Source: Vibrio fluvialis (GTDB lineage Bacteria > Pseudomonadota > Gammaproteobacteria > Enterobacterales > Vibrionaceae). Taken from it: DNA of 64,000 nt. The position numbers were made by a program, and so were the translations under genes. Within the stretch, counting starts at the first letter, position 1; each line of letters begins with the position of its first letter. The notes under the pieces were generated by a model. It was not told the origin of the DNA, searched no databases, and worked only from the letters and a program-made list of their open reading frames with translations. Location: the NCBI RefSeq assembly GCF_900460245.1, contig NZ_UHIP01000001.1, positions 496,001 to 560,000 of the forward strand, read 5' to 3'. Shown in pieces: positions 1-12,283 of this stretch.

Positions 1-72
1 GAAGTGCTGGGACGGGAAGAAAACATGTTCTTTGAAGTACCCAAAGAGCTGCAAATAAAGCAGGTTGACTAA
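1..72 (+). CDS. C-terminal end of a truncated upstream gene
   Basis: An open frame enters from the left edge and stops with TAA at 70-72, leaving 23 residues that end in ELQIKQVD. The tail is charged, with no motif I can assign. It is followed about 60 bases later by a strong bidirectional terminator, which supports its being the real 3' end of a plus-strand gene. The family cannot be named from so little sequence. Confidence 0.5.
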   Translation, partial: EVLGREENMFFEVPKELQIKQVD

Positions 73-136
73 GCAAGTTTGATGATTGTATCTGCTGTAT
101 CAGAGGGCAGATTCAATCCAACGAATCAATAAAAAA

Positions 137-159
137 GGGCTCCCATCGGGAGCCCTTTT
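137..159. terminator. Bidirectional intrinsic terminator between the partial gene and btsT
   Basis: A perfect 8-bp stem (GGGCTCCC/GGGAGCCC) with a 3-base ATC loop is preceded by six A and followed by TTTT. It can stop both the plus-strand gene ending at 72 and btsT, whose stop codon lies at 180 on the minus strand. Confidence 0.9.
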
Positions 160-179
160 GCTATGCGTGTGTGGCAGGG

Positions 180-1664
180 TTAAGCGGTTTCGGTGACGCC
201 CGAAGGTTTGTCTTCGTCAGCCAGTTCAGTTTCGCCTTTGCCTTTGGAAATTTTAATTACGTACAGGGTAATTGCCAGCGTTGCGACCACACCGATGATG
301 GTGGAGATTTGCATTGGCATACCAAAGCCCAGAGAGCTGTTGTTCAGGATGAAGGCAATACATACCGTGGTCATGAACGCTGCCGGAATGGTGGTGATCC
401 AGTGCAGTTTGTTGTGACGTAGCAGGTAAGCCGACGCAGTCCACAGCATCATTACGGCTGTTGTCTGGTTAGCAAAACCGAAGTAGCGCCAGATGATACC
501 GAAGTCTACTTGGGTCAGGATGCCACCAATCACGAACAGAGGCATCGCCATCAGCAGACGGTTACGCAGTGTTTTCTGTTCCATGTTGAAGTATTCAGCC
601 AGGATCAGACGGCTTGAACGGAACGCCGTGTCACCTGAAGTGATTGGCAGGATAACCACACCCAGGAACGCGATGATACCGCCAAATACGCCCAGCAGGC
701 CAAACGATGCGCTGTAAACTACGTTACCAGGGCCGCCGTTTTTCACTGCTTCAGACAGAGAGTCCAGTGAGCCGAAGAATGACAGAGCAATCGCACACCA
801 GATCAGAGCGATGATACCTTCACCGATCATTGCGCCGTAGAATACGAAGCGACCGTTCTTCTCATTCTCGATACAACGTGCCATCAGTGGTGACTGAGTG
901 GCGTGGAAACCTGAGATAGCTCCACAAGCGATGGTGATGAACAGCGCAGGCCATAGTGGCATGTCGTTCGGGTTCATGTTTTGCAGCATGTCGCTGACTT
1001 CAAAACCGCCCAGAATCTGGTGCTCGCTTGACACTGCGATTGCAGTGATCAGGCCAACTGACATGAAAATCAGTAGCGCGCCGAACAGTGGGTAAAAACG
1101 ACCGATGATTTTATCCACTGGCACGATGGTAGCGATGATGTAGTAAGCAAAGATAATCACGACCATCGTCGACATGCTGACTGTCATGCTGGTTTGTTCG
1201 TTGATCAGGTTAGTGATCATGCCTGCAGGCGCCGAAACGAAAACCACACCAACCAGCAGCAGCAGAACAATGGCAAAAATGTTCATGAAGTGTTTTGCGC
1301 CATTGCCCAGGTAGCGGCCGGACAGAGAAGGAACAGAGGCGCCGCCGTTACGGATTGACAGCATGCCTGAGAAGTAGTCGTGTGTTGCGCCGGCAAAGAT
1401 ACAGCCAATCACGATCCACAGCATGGCGGCAGGTCCATACAGTGCACCCATGATCGGACCGAAAATAGGGCCGACACCAGCAATATTAAGTAGTTGAACA
1501 AGATAGACTTTTGGCGTAGACATAGGAACGTAGTCGACACCGTCGGTTTTCGTGTGGGCAGGGGTTTGGCGTTTCTCATTGATGCCAAATACTTTCTCCA
1601 CGAACGCGCCGTAGATGAAGTAACCGCCAATCAAGGCAGCGACACAGGTTAGAAACCACAACAT
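180..1664 (-). CDS. btsT: CstA/BtsT-family transporter, probably pyruvate
   Basis: An integral membrane protein of 494 residues of the CstA family, which includes E. coli BtsT (pyruvate/H+ symporter) and CstA (peptide and pyruvate uptake). It starts MLWFLTCVAALIGGYF and has a run of hydrophobic segments typical of the family. It is clearly shorter than the roughly 700-residue E. coli proteins; I recall short forms as usual in Vibrio. The start has an AAAGGA ribosome site about 8 bases upstream. A LytS/LytTR pair of the BtsSR type is encoded at 7339-9731, and five BtsR-like repeats lie just upstream, so control by that pair is likely. Pyruvate as substrate is inferred from the family and from this regulation. 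Confidence 0.88.
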   Translation of the reverse strand: MLWFLTCVAALIGGYFIYGAFVEKVFGINEKRQTPAHTKTDGVDYVPMSTPKVYLVQLLNIAGVGPIFGPIMGALYGPAAMLWIVIGCIFAGATHDYFSGMLSIRNGGASVPSLSGRYLGNGAKHFMNIFAIVLLLLVGVVFVSAPAGMITNLINEQTSMTVSMSTMVVIIFAYYIIATIVPVDKIIGRFYPLFGALLIFMSVGLITAIAVSSEHQILGGFEVSDMLQNMNPNDMPLWPALFITIACGAISGFHATQSPLMARCIENEKNGRFVFYGAMIGEGIIALIWCAIALSFFGSLDSLSEAVKNGGPGNVVYSASFGLLGVFGGIIAFLGVVILPITSGDTAFRSSRLILAEYFNMEQKTLRNRLLMAMPLFVIGGILTQVDFGIIWRYFGFANQTTAVMMLWTASAYLLRHNKLHWITTIPAAFMTTVCIAFILNNSSLGFGMPMQISTIIGVVATLAITLYVIKISKGKGETELADEDKPSGVTETA

Positions 1665-1758
1665 AGCGTTTGTCCTTTGTTATTGAATTAGGTGTTAATG
1701 AATTAAGCTCAGACTGGATACTAAATTATCAATAAGCGAGCTTCATTGGGTTTCCGGG

Positions 1759-1848
1759 TCAGTGGTCGTATAGTGAATTAAGTGGTGTTTAACGCCGCTG
1801 AGTGGTTTTTAACGATTGGTTAGCGGTAAGTGACGCAGAGTCAGTGGT
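1759..1848 (-). promoter_or_regulatory. Array of five BtsR-like direct repeats upstream of btsT
   Basis: Read on the minus strand, ACCACTGA (1841-1848), ACCGCTAA (1820-1827), ACCACTCA (1799-1806), ACCACTTA (1779-1786) and ACCACTGA (1759-1766) recur every 20-21 bases, two helical turns. The E. coli BtsR (YehT) site as I recall it is a pair of ACC[G/A]CT[C/T]A motifs 13 bases apart, a period of 21. Two copies here match the motif exactly and the others differ at one position. The array sits 95-185 bases upstream of the btsT start. The nearby A/T-rich stretch (about 1720-1740) could hold the -35/-10. The site identity is inferred. Confidence 0.75.
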
Positions 1849-1903
1849 TATTGCCTATTTTTAAGGGTGAACGATTCATCCGATGGCTAAGTAAAGGTAA
1901 ATA

Positions 1904-2245
1904 ATGAAAAAAATAATGATGATGTTGGTCGTGGTTGGGCTGATGGGCTGCGCGGCCAGTGACAGTGAACTGGCTAAACAGGGCGACTGGTATCAAATAG
2001 GCTATAAAGATGGTGCAACAGGACATACTCAGCGTTCTAACAAAGCGTTGGCGGAACTGGGGCAAGCCAATCAGGCCGATTACAATCAGGGCTACGTCGA
2101 GGGAGTTAACGAGTACTGCAACCCGAACTTTGCCTACCAGATGGGCGTCAACGGCCAGTACTACGAAGGGGTGTGCGAAGGCACCGAACAAGCGCAGAAA
2201 TTCCGTATGGAGTGGCAGCGCGGTTGGAACGAATACAACAACTAA
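1904..2245 (+). CDS. DUF2799-like outer-membrane lipoprotein
   Basis: A 113-residue protein with a lipoprotein signal: MKK, a hydrophobic run, then the lipobox LMGC with Cys16 as the lipidated residue. The rest is hydrophilic and rich in Gly, Tyr, Asn and Gln, with repeated G-x-x-D/E-G units (YKDGATG, YVEGVNEYC, YEGVCEG) as in the DUF2799 family of unknown function. An AAAGG ribosome site lies just upstream. It is followed 22 bases later by the antiporter gene, so they may be co-transcribed. No function can be given. Confidence 0.8.
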   Translation: MKKIMMMLVVVGLMGCAASDSELAKQGDWYQIGYKDGATGHTQRSNKALAELGQANQADYNQGYVEGVNEYCNPNFAYQMGVNGQYYEGVCEGTEQAQKFRMEWQRGWNEYNN

Positions 2246-2267
2246 TCGACGCTGAGTAACAATAGCC

Positions 2268-5014
<2,747 letters not shown>

Positions 5015-5039
5015 TCATTTCAAAAATACAAAGCGTGGC

Positions 5040-6152
5040 CTAGTCGGCCGGATAAATCACACCGAGTGAGGTAAAGCGTGCGGCGCCAGTGACGCTGGGA
5101 AGATTGCTCGGCAGATTGTGCATGCGGCGTTGCGCCAGCCAGGCAAACGCCATCGCTTCCATATAATCGCCATCGACGCCTTTGGCGGTGGTCGGAGCCA
5201 CTTGCCACCCCGGCAGCAAGGATTGTAATCGCTCCATTAACAGCGCGTTTTGCGCGCCGCCGCCGCACACCAAAAGCTCAGGTGCCGGACCTTGAGCAAA
5301 GCACTGCACATCATTGGCGATGCTGCGTGCGGTGAGTTCACACAGGGTACGCTGCACATCGATGGCAGAGGCATCGTGAGCGGCCAGTTTGTTGTCCAGC
5401 CATGGCAGGTTGAACCATTCGCGCCCGGTACTTTTTGGCGCAGGTTTAGTAAAATAGTCGTCATTCAGCAGCGTGGTGAGCAGCGCGGTATCGAGTTTTC
5501 CGCTGCGTGCCCAATCACCATTGCTGTCATAAGCCTGACCAATGTGGCGCTGGCACCAGCCATCCATCAATACGTTACCGGGGCCGGTATCATAACCAAT
5601 CACGTTACCGCCGGGTTTGAGTACCGACACGTTGGCGATGCCGCCGATATTGAGCACCACCACGCTGGAATCGCGCACATCAAAAATCGTGCGATGGAAC
5701 GCTGGCACCAGTGGCGCGCCCTGGCCACCCAGCGCGATGTCTTTACGACGAAAATCCGCCACGGTGGTAATGCCCGTGCGTACAGCAAGAATATTGGCGT
5801 CGCCAATTTGCAGGGTGAACGGCGTATCGCCGTTTGGCTGGTGGAACACGGTCTGACCGTGGTTACCTAGCGCGCGAATCTGACTGGCGTGATGGCCGCT
5901 GTGCTCAAGCAGCTTGAACACCGCATCGGCATACAGATGACCGAGCAAGTGATCCAGCGTGCCAATCTCTTGCAAATTGGTTTCCTGGCCCAGACATACC
6001 GCCAATAGGCGCTGTTTGAGGTCAGCAGGCATCGGCAGAAAATCGTGTGCCAGCAGTTCAATCTGATTACCCGTCAGGGCGACCAGCGCCGTGTCGACGC
6101 CGTCCATGCTGGTGCCGGACATGATACCTATGTACAGTTCGCGTTCAGTCAT
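5040..6152 (-). CDS. anmK: Anhydro-N-acetylmuramic acid kinase
   Basis: A 370-residue kinase that converts 1,6-anhydro-MurNAc to MurNAc-6-phosphate with ATP and water. The ATP-binding start GIMSGTSMDGVD (from residue 9), the NHGQTVFHQP segment, ADFRRKDIALGGQGAPLVPAFH and the GYDTGPGNVLMD motif are all present. Length matches E. coli AnmK (369). It is followed by murQ and is divergent from nagZ, which releases anhydro-MurNAc from muropeptides, so the three form one recycling locus. Confidence 0.97.
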   Translation of the reverse strand: MTERELYIGIMSGTSMDGVDTALVALTGNQIELLAHDFLPMPADLKQRLLAVCLGQETNLQEIGTLDHLLGHLYADAVFKLLEHSGHHASQIRALGNHGQTVFHQPNGDTPFTLQIGDANILAVRTGITTVADFRRKDIALGGQGAPLVPAFHRTIFDVRDSSVVVLNIGGIANVSVLKPGGNVIGYDTGPGNVLMDGWCQRHIGQAYDSNGDWARSGKLDTALLTTLLNDDYFTKPAPKSTGREWFNLPWLDNKLAAHDASAIDVQRTLCELTARSIANDVQCFAQGPAPELLVCGGGAQNALLMERLQSLLPGWQVAPTTAKGVDGDYMEAMAFAWLAQRRMHNLPSNLPSVTGAARFTSLGVIYPAD

Positions 6153-6288
6153 TCTGTTATCCGATTGTCAGATTTCTCGTTTCCGAGGGCTAAGTCCTTA
6201 AAACTCATTGTAATTGAAAAACAAACTGAATAACCTCATTTGCTGTGACAAATTTTGACAATCCATCTTGATGAATTAAGGGGAAAAA

Positions 6289-7278
6289 ATGGGACCGTTA
6301 TGGCTAGACGTCGAAGGTTGTGAACTGACGGCGGAAGACCGCGAAATACTGGCGCATCCTACCGTTGGCGGTGTCATTCTGTTTGCTCGTAACTACCACG
6401 ACAACCAGCAGTTACTGGCGCTGAACAAAGCGATTCGTCAGGCGGCGAAGCGTCCGATCCTGATTGGTGTGGATCAGGAAGGCGGCCGCGTGCAGCGTTT
6501 TCGTGACGGTTTCAGTAAGATCCCCGCGGCGCAACTCTACGCGCGCAGCGACAATGGCGAGCAGTTGGCCGAAGATGGTGGCTGGTTGATGGCGGCGGAA
6601 CTGATCGCGCACGATATCGATCTCAGCTTTGCGCCCGTACTGGATAAAGGCTTTGACTGCCGTGCGATTGGCAACCGCGCCTTTGGCGATGATGTGCAAA
6701 GCGTACTGACTTACAGCAGCGCTTACATGCGCGGGATGAAATCTGTCGGTATGGCAACCACAGGTAAACACTTTCCCGGCCATGGTGCGGTGATTGCCGA
6801 TTCGCATCTGGAAACACCTTACGATGAGCGTGATTCCATTGCTGCCGATATGGCGATTTTCCGCGCGCAGATTGAGGCCGGCATTCTGGATGCCATGATG
6901 CCAGCACACGTGATTTATCCGCACTATGATGCCCAGCCCGCCAGCGGTTCTCCCTATTGGCTCAAACAGGTTTTGCGTCAGGAACTGGGTTTTAAAGGCA
7001 TTGTGTTCTCGGATGATCTGAGCATGGAAGGCGCGGCGATCATGGGTGGCCCGGCAGAGCGCGCGCAGCAGTCGCTGGATGCCGGTTGCGATATGGTGCT
7101 GATGTGCAATAAACGCGAATCGGCGGTAGCGGTGCTGGATAAGCTGCCGATCAGTGAAGTGCCGCAGGCACTGCCTTTGCTCAAACAGCAGAATTTCACC
7201 TTCAGTGAACTGAAAGCGACCGAGCGCTGGAAGCTGGCTTCTCAAGCCATGCAGCGTCTGATTGACGCGCACAGTTAG
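6289..7278 (+). CDS. nagZ: Beta-N-acetylhexosaminidase of cell-wall recycling
   Basis: A cytoplasmic glycoside hydrolase family 3 enzyme, 329 residues, that removes GlcNAc from anhydro-muropeptides. Family motifs are [12 protein letters not shown], the GlcNAc-binding KHFPGHG, the mobile-loop [13 protein letters not shown] with the catalytic-site His, and the nucleophile loop [20 protein letters not shown] ribosome site precedes the ATG. It is divergent from anmK-murQ across 136 bases and followed by a strong terminator. Its products also serve as AmpR effectors in species with inducible AmpC. Confidence 0.97.
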   Translation: MGPLWLDVEGCELTAEDREILAHPTVGGVILFARNYHDNQQLLALNKAIRQAAKRPILIGVDQEGGRVQRFRDGFSKIPAAQLYARSDNGEQLAEDGGWLMAAELIAHDIDLSFAPVLDKGFDCRAIGNRAFGDDVQSVLTYSSAYMRGMKSVGMATTGKHFPGHGAVIADSHLETPYDERDSIAADMAIFRAQIEAGILDAMMPAHVIYPHYDAQPASGSPYWLKQVLRQELGFKGIVFSDDLSMEGAAIMGGPAERAQQSLDAGCDMVLMCNKRESAVAVLDKLPISEVPQALPLLKQQNFTFSELKATERWKLASQAMQRLIDAHS

Positions 7279-7290
7279 ACGACAAAGAAA

Positions 7291-7312
7291 AGGCTCCCTA
7301 GGGAGCCTTTTT
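7291..7312. terminator. Bidirectional terminator between nagZ and btsR
   Basis: AGGCTCCC and GGGAGCCT form a perfect palindrome around TA, flanked by AAA on the left and TTTTT on the right. It lies 12 bases after the nagZ stop and 27 bases beyond the btsR stop on the other strand. Confidence 0.9.
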
Positions 7313-7338
7313 CATCGCAAGTGCTTAGTAGACAATAT

Positions 7339-8055
7339 CTAGTGGAAGCCCAGCTTCTCTTTAAGCTCCTTCAGATAGCGGCGACTGACCGGCACCTGAT
7401 GCCCCGAGCGGGTGATGATCTCTGCCAACCCGTTCTCCAGTAATTTGATTTCTTTGATCGCTTTAGTGTTGACCAGATACTGGCGATGGCAGCGCACCAA
7501 AGGCGTTTTCTCTTCCAGAATTTTGAGCGTTAACTGGCTGGTGGCACGCTGCTGATGGGTTTGCACGTGCACGCCACTGATATCGCTGAAGGCAAACTCG
7601 ACATCAATTGTCGGTACAATCACGATGCGGTTAAGGCCAATGCACGGCACCTGATCGAGGTTGCTCGGCGCCAGTACCGAGTAGTCTTGGGGTTTACTCA
7701 TGCTGCGCACCAGGCGCTGAATGGTTTTTTCCAGCCTTGTCGGGTCAATCGGTTTGAGCAGGTAATCAAACGCATTATCTTCAAATGCTTGCAGCGCATA
7801 TTGGTCGTAGGCAGTGACAAACACCACTTTGGGCATGGTGTCCGGGTCGAGCATACCCAGCAGTTCAATGCCGGTGATTTGCGGCATCTGAATATCCAGA
7901 AACACCACCTCTGGTTTGAGCTGGTTGATTTTTTTCAGCCCTTCGATGGCGTTGTTGGCTTCGCCAATGACCTCGATTTCGCCGCTCTCTTCCAGCAATT
8001 CCGTCAGTTCTTCCCGAGCGAAGAGCTCGTCATCAATGACCAGTGCAGATAACAT
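7339..8055 (-). CDS. btsR: LytTR-family response regulator, BtsR-like
   Basis: A 238-residue transcriptional regulator. The N-terminal receiver domain has the acidic pair D8-D9, phospho-acceptor D54 (VVFLDIQMP), T81 and K101 (YLLKPIDP). The C-terminal half is a LytTR DNA-binding domain (VRCHRQYLVNTKAIKEI, then GHQVPVSRRYLKELKEKL). Its ATG shares one base with the stop of btsS (TAATG), so translation is coupled. The nearest expected target, the transporter btsT at 180-1664, carries matching repeats upstream. Confidence 0.93.
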   Translation of the reverse strand: MLSALVIDDELFAREELTELLEESGEIEVIGEANNAIEGLKKINQLKPEVVFLDIQMPQITGIELLGMLDPDTMPKVVFVTAYDQYALQAFEDNAFDYLLKPIDPTRLEKTIQRLVRSMSKPQDYSVLAPSNLDQVPCIGLNRIVIVPTIDVEFAFSDISGVHVQTHQQRATSQLTLKILEEKTPLVRCHRQYLVNTKAIKEIKLLENGLAEIITRSGHQVPVSRRYLKELKEKLGFH

Positions 8056-9731
8056 TAATACGTTCCTTTATGCGGAATGAGGAAGCTCATTCGCGTGTAT
8101 TTATCGTGTTCCACTTCGATGTTGAGCGCAGAGGCAGCACCGAATTTGTAGGTCAGGCGTTTGGCAACAATTTGCATGCCGAGGCCATCATGATCTTCGC
8201 TCGGCGCTTGGTAGCTGCCAGCGTTATCTTCCACCACAATCCGGTGCCCGTGCTCCTCTTCAATACTGTAGATACGCACTTTGCCGCCTTCCAGCAGATT
8301 GGACGTGCCGTGCTTGATGGCGTTCTCGACCAAGGGCTGCAAGGTAAAGCTGGGCACATTGCGCTCCAGCAGCGCCTCGTCGATATCGATGTCGACATCA
8401 AGGCGGTCACTAAAGCGCGCTTTTTCAATCGTCAGGTAGGCGTTGACATGCGCCAGCTCTTCTTTGAGCGTTACGGTGCCGATGTTCTGTTTGAGGTTGC
8501 TGCGAAAAAACTGCGACAGATGCTGGATCAGCTCGCGCGCTTTGTTGGGATCGCGGCGGATCACCGCGCTGATGGTATTGAGCGCGTTAAACAGAAAGTG
8601 CGGATTGACCTGCGCTTGCAGCAGTTTGATTTCCGCGCGCGACAGCAGTATCTGTTTCTCCTGATACTCACCATACAGAATCTGGCTCGACAACATCTGC
8701 GCGATACCCTCGGCCATCGACATATTGATGGTCGAAAACAGCTTACGTTTCGGTTCGTACAGCTTAATGGTGCCGATAACCCGATCACCTGCGCGGAGCG
8801 GAATGATCAGCGCCGAGCCGAGTTTACAGGTTTTCGACAAAGAACACTGATACGGGTGCTCTTTGCCATCAAGATAAATAATCGCGTTACGCGCAATGGC
8901 ATCCAGCGTGCTTTGCGAAGAAATTGGTGTATTGGGTTTATGGTGATCATCGCCGATGCCCACGAAGGCGAGAATCTTCTCGCGGTCGGTAATCGATACC
9001 GCGCCGACGTTGGTTTGCTCATACACGATGCGCGCTATCTTCTCGGCATTCTGCGGGTTAAACCCCGCGGCTAAAATGCCGACCGAACGCTCAGCAATGT
9101 TCAGTGCACGGCGTGAAAACGTGGCGGAGTACTCTTCAAAGATGGTTTTACGATCCTGCAGAATGCTCATGAAAAGCGCCGCGCCGACAGAGTTGGCAAT
9201 GATCATCGGCGCTGCAATGGTGGAGACCAGCGCGTAGGCTTCGTCATACGGTTCAGCGATCAACAAGATAAGCAGCATCTGCACAATTTCGGCAAACAGC
9301 GTGACGGCAAACACCACGCTGGGGCTGAACAGCAAACGGCCTTTGCCTTTGCGCAGCAAATACGTATGCAGCAAGCCGCCGATGATGCCCTCGGCCGTAG
9401 TCGAGACCGCGCACGCCACATCGGTAAAGCCACCTAACGTATAGCGATGAATCCCGCCGGTAAAGCCGACCGCAAAACCAATGAATGGCCCGCCGAACAG
9501 ACCGCCCATTACGGCGCCAATCGCCCGCGTGTTGGCAATCGCATCGTTGATTTGCAGACCAAAGTAGGTGCCCATGATGCAGAACAGAGAAAACAGCACG
9601 TAGACGCTAAGCTTGTGGTTCAAGCGGCGCGAAATATTGAGCAGCGGTAAGAAGATGGGGGTCTTGCTCAGCATGTAAGCCAGAACCAGATACACACACA
9701 TCTGCTGCAACAGAGAGAGAACTAAATCCAT
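8055..9731 (-). CDS. btsS: LytS-family sensor histidine kinase, BtsS-like pyruvate sensor
   Basis: A membrane sensor kinase. I place the start at the ATG at 9731 (558 residues, MDLVLSLLQQMCVYLVLAYML), because it has a GAAAGG ribosome site at the right distance and matches the beginning of E. coli BtsS; the frame is open 63 bases further upstream. Order: 5TM-5TMR_LYT membrane region (about 1-185), GAF-like domain (about 205-340), His_kinase domain with NPHFLFNALNTISAVIRR containing the phospho-acceptor His, and a HATPase with LVENAIKHG and DNAG. Pyruvate as ligand is inferred from the family and from the btsT gene nearby. Confidence 0.92.
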   Translation of the reverse strand: MDLVLSLLQQMCVYLVLAYMLSKTPIFLPLLNISRRLNHKLSVYVLFSLFCIMGTYFGLQINDAIANTRAIGAVMGGLFGGPFIGFAVGFTGGIHRYTLGGFTDVACAVSTTAEGIIGGLLHTYLLRKGKGRLLFSPSVVFAVTLFAEIVQMLLILLIAEPYDEAYALVSTIAAPMIIANSVGAALFMSILQDRKTIFEEYSATFSRRALNIAERSVGILAAGFNPQNAEKIARIVYEQTNVGAVSITDREKILAFVGIGDDHHKPNTPISSQSTLDAIARNAIIYLDGKEHPYQCSLSKTCKLGSALIIPLRAGDRVIGTIKLYEPKRKLFSTINMSMAEGIAQMLSSQILYGEYQEKQILLSRAEIKLLQAQVNPHFLFNALNTISAVIRRDPNKARELIQHLSQFFRSNLKQNIGTVTLKEELAHVNAYLTIEKARFSDRLDVDIDIDEALLERNVPSFTLQPLVENAIKHGTSNLLEGGKVRIYSIEEEHGHRIVVEDNAGSYQAPSEDHDGLGMQIVAKRLTYKFGAASALNIEVEHDKYTRMSFLIPHKGTY

Positions 9732-10051
9732 ATACCTTTCTTCATTGAGTGCGTGACGATAATGCCCGGCCTTCAACCTCATGTTTATCACCACTTTCTA
9801 TGGTCTGCGGTTGGCAGGTCAGAGAAAGGGTGTGAATAGGGATATTTTAGGGGAGATAGAGCGAATAAAACACGCTTCATTCGTTAGTTTAGGTATTAAG
9901 ATTCGAAAATGACGTGTGTAAATTAATTTTTACACAATATGTTTTTTAAAATTTACACTTGCATTGTTTTTAAAGGCTGTTAATTTGTTGGTTATTCGGT
10001 TTAAACGCTCAGAGATAACGTGAGTGTAAATTAATTTATACAGGTGATGCG
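9732..10051. promoter_or_regulatory. Divergent btsS/aroF intergenic region with three TyrR boxes
   Basis: Three 18-bp inverted repeats fit the TyrR box TGTAAA-N6-TTTACA. Box 1 at 9917-9934 (TGTAAATTAATTTTTACA) is a perfect match. Box 2 at 9940-9957 (TGTTTT-N6-TTTACA) is a weak box in phase 23 bases on. Box 3 at 10025-10042 (TGTAAA-N6-TATACA) ends 9 bases before the aroF ATG. A strong plus weak box pair is the arrangement used by TyrR with tyrosine for repression in E. coli; box 3 would also cover the ribosome site in the DNA. The rest of the stretch is A/T-rich promoter sequence. No other gene is seen. Confidence 0.88.
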
Positions 10052-11125
10052 ATGAAAAAAAGTGAATTAAGCGATATCAACATTGTTGATGAACAGATAC
10101 TGATTACTCCGGATGCACTCAAGGATAAGTTGCCGCTGAGTGACAACGCGCGCCGTTTTATCCGTGAATCACGTCAGACTATCGCAGACATTATTCACAA
10201 ACGTGATCATCGCCTGCTGATTGTGTGTGGCCCGTGTTCTATCCACGATGTGGAAGCGGCGAAAGAGTACGCCAAGCGCCTGAAAGCACTGTCAGAACAA
10301 CTGAAAGATCAACTCTACATCGTCATGCGTGTGTACTTCGAAAAACCACGCACTACCGTGGGCTGGAAAGGGCTGATTAACGACCCGCATCTCGACGGCA
10401 CTTTTGATATTGAGCATGGCCTGCATGTCGGTCGCCAACTGCTGGTGGAACTGGCTGAGATGGAAATCCCTCTGGCGACGGAAGCTCTGGACCCGATCAG
10501 TCCGCAGTACCTGGCAGATACCTTCAGCTGGGCTGCGATTGGTGCACGTACCACGGAATCGCAAACTCACCGTGAAATGGCCAGTGGCCTGTCGATGCCA
10601 ATCGGCTTCAAAAATGGCACAGACGGCAGCTTGTCGACCGCCATCAACGCGATGCAGGCTGCGTCATCCAGCCACCGTTTCATGGGAATCAACCGTGAAG
10701 GTCAGGTTGCACTGCTGACCACTCAAGGCAATGCGAATGGTCACGTGATTCTGCGCGGTGGCAAACAAACGAACTACGATTCAGTGTCCGTCGCTGAGTG
10801 TGAAGAAGAGCTGGCGAAAGTGGGACTTGATTCTGCACTGATGGTCGATTGTAGCCATGCGAACTCGCGTAAAGATTACCGCCGCCAACCGCTGGTCGCT
10901 GAAGATGTGATTCACCAAATTCGTGAAGGTAATCAGTCTATTATCGGTTTGATGATTGAAAGTCACCTCAATGAAGGTAACCAGTCGTCTGACCTGCCGC
11001 TTGATCAAATGGCGTACGGCGTGTCTATCACGGATGCGTGTATTAATTGGGCATCAACTGAGGCATTATTACGCCACGCTCATCAAGAGCTGATTCCATT
11101 TTTAGAAAATCGCCTCAAAGGTTAA
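10052..11125 (+). CDS. aroF: 3-deoxy-7-phosphoheptulonate synthase, tyrosine-sensitive type
   Basis: A cytoplasmic enzyme of 357 residues that joins phosphoenolpyruvate and erythrose-4-phosphate in the first step of the shikimate pathway. It has the class I signature [12 protein letters not shown] (metal-binding Cys), the substrate loop [39 protein letters not shown] and DCSHANS. The start [21 protein letters not shown] aligns with E. coli AroF (356 residues). It is 14 bases upstream of tyrA, as in the E. coli aroF-tyrA operon, and sits behind TyrR boxes, so feedback by tyrosine is likely. Confidence 0.94.
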   Translation: MKKSELSDINIVDEQILITPDALKDKLPLSDNARRFIRESRQTIADIIHKRDHRLLIVCGPCSIHDVEAAKEYAKRLKALSEQLKDQLYIVMRVYFEKPRTTVGWKGLINDPHLDGTFDIEHGLHVGRQLLVELAEMEIPLATEALDPISPQYLADTFSWAAIGARTTESQTHREMASGLSMPIGFKNGTDGSLSTAINAMQAASSSHRFMGINREGQVALLTTQGNANGHVILRGGKQTNYDSVSVAECEEELAKVGLDSALMVDCSHANSRKDYRRQPLVAEDVIHQIREGNQSIIGLMIESHLNEGNQSSDLPLDQMAYGVSITDACINWASTEALLRHAHQELIPFLENRLKG

Positions 11126-11139
11126 GTAAAGGATTGCCC

Positions 11140-12267
11140 ATGGCCGTAGAACTGAATGAATTGCGTGATCAGATTGATGCTGTCGACAAGCAGATGGTGG
11201 AACTGTTGGCTCGTCGCCTGGCATTAGTGGAGAAGGTGGGGGAGGTCAAAAGTAAACATGGCCTGCCTATCTATGTTCCCGACCGAGAAGCGGCCATGCT
11301 GGCTTCTCGCCGTGAAGAAGCTGAGCGTAAAGGCGTTCCGCCGCAACTCATTGAAGATATTCTGCGCCGCACGATGCGTGAGTCATACGCCAGTGAAAAA
11401 GACTCCGGCTTTAAATGCCTCAACCCTGAACTGCGTTCGGTGGTAATCATCGGCGGTAACGGCCAGTTGGGTGGCCTGTTTGGTCGCATGTTCAGACTGT
11501 CAGGTTACCAGGTTAAAGTCTTGGGCAGTAAAGACTGGGATCGCGCCGATGAAATGCTCAGCGACGCAGGCTTGGTGGTGGTCACCGTGCCAATTCACCT
11601 CACCTTGGGTGTGATTGAAAAACTGGCCAATCTGCCTGAAGACTGCATTTTGTGCGACCTGACGTCGATTAAGTCTAAACCGCTGCAAGCCATGCTCAAT
11701 GTGCACAAAGGCCCGGTAGTCGGCTTACATCCGATGTTTGGTCCGGATGTGCCGAGCATGGCGAAGCAGGTAGTGGTGTACTGTGACGGTCGTGGCGAAG
11801 AGCATTATCAGTGGTTGCTGAAACAATTTGGTATCTGGGGCGCGAGCCTGTGCCAGATTGATGCGGCGGAGCACGATCACGGCATGACTCTGATTCAGGC
11901 ATTGCGTCACTTTACGTCGTTCGCTTACGGTCTTCACCTGTCGAAAGTGAACCCGAATCTGGCCCAGTTGCTGAAACTCAGTTCTCCGATTTACCGTCTT
12001 GAGCTGGCGATGGTCGGGCGCCTGTTTGGTCAGGATCCGAATTTGTATGGCGACATTATTCTCTCGTCGGAAGAGAACGTAGAAATGATTCAGCACTTCT
12101 ACCGTAACTTTGGTGAAGCCGTAAAACTGATTGCCGAACACGACAAAGAGGGGTTTGTGCAGAATTTTGAAAAAGTCAGCCAATGGTTTGGCGACTACTC
12201 TCAGCAGTTCATGCTAGAGAGCCAGAATTTATTAAAACAAGCAAATGACTCGATTCATCGAGGCTAA
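11140..12267 (+). CDS. tyrA: Bifunctional chorismate mutase/prephenate dehydrogenase
   Basis: A 375-residue T-protein that turns chorismate into prephenate and then 4-hydroxyphenylpyruvate for tyrosine. The N-terminal AroQ mutase (about 1-90: [19 protein letters not shown]) is followed by a NAD-binding fold ([18 protein letters not shown]) and the dehydrogenase region ([24 protein letters not shown]). I chose ATG 11140 over an in-frame TTG six bases earlier because AAAGGA lies 7 bases upstream and E. coli TyrA (373) starts there too. It ends the aroF-tyrA operon before a strong terminator. Confidence 0.96.
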   Translation: MAVELNELRDQIDAVDKQMVELLARRLALVEKVGEVKSKHGLPIYVPDREAAMLASRREEAERKGVPPQLIEDILRRTMRESYASEKDSGFKCLNPELRSVVIIGGNGQLGGLFGRMFRLSGYQVKVLGSKDWDRADEMLSDAGLVVVTVPIHLTLGVIEKLANLPEDCILCDLTSIKSKPLQAMLNVHKGPVVGLHPMFGPDVPSMAKQVVVYCDGRGEEHYQWLLKQFGIWGASLCQIDAAEHDHGMTLIQALRHFTSFAYGLHLSKVNPNLAQLLKLSSPIYRLELAMVGRLFGQDPNLYGDIILSSEENVEMIQHFYRNFGEAVKLIAEHDKEGFVQNFEKVSQWFGDYSQQFMLESQNLLKQANDSIHRG

Positions 12268-12283
12268 TCTCCCCCGGTAATTC

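Noticed and set aside
6412..7272. A 286-codon open frame opposite nagZ
   Set aside because: Antisense shadow of an intact nagZ; no ribosome site or family motif.
8043..9074. A 343-codon open frame on the plus strand opposite btsS
   Set aside because: It lies entirely antisense to a well-supported sensor kinase, has no recognisable motif, and follows from the codon pattern of the real gene.
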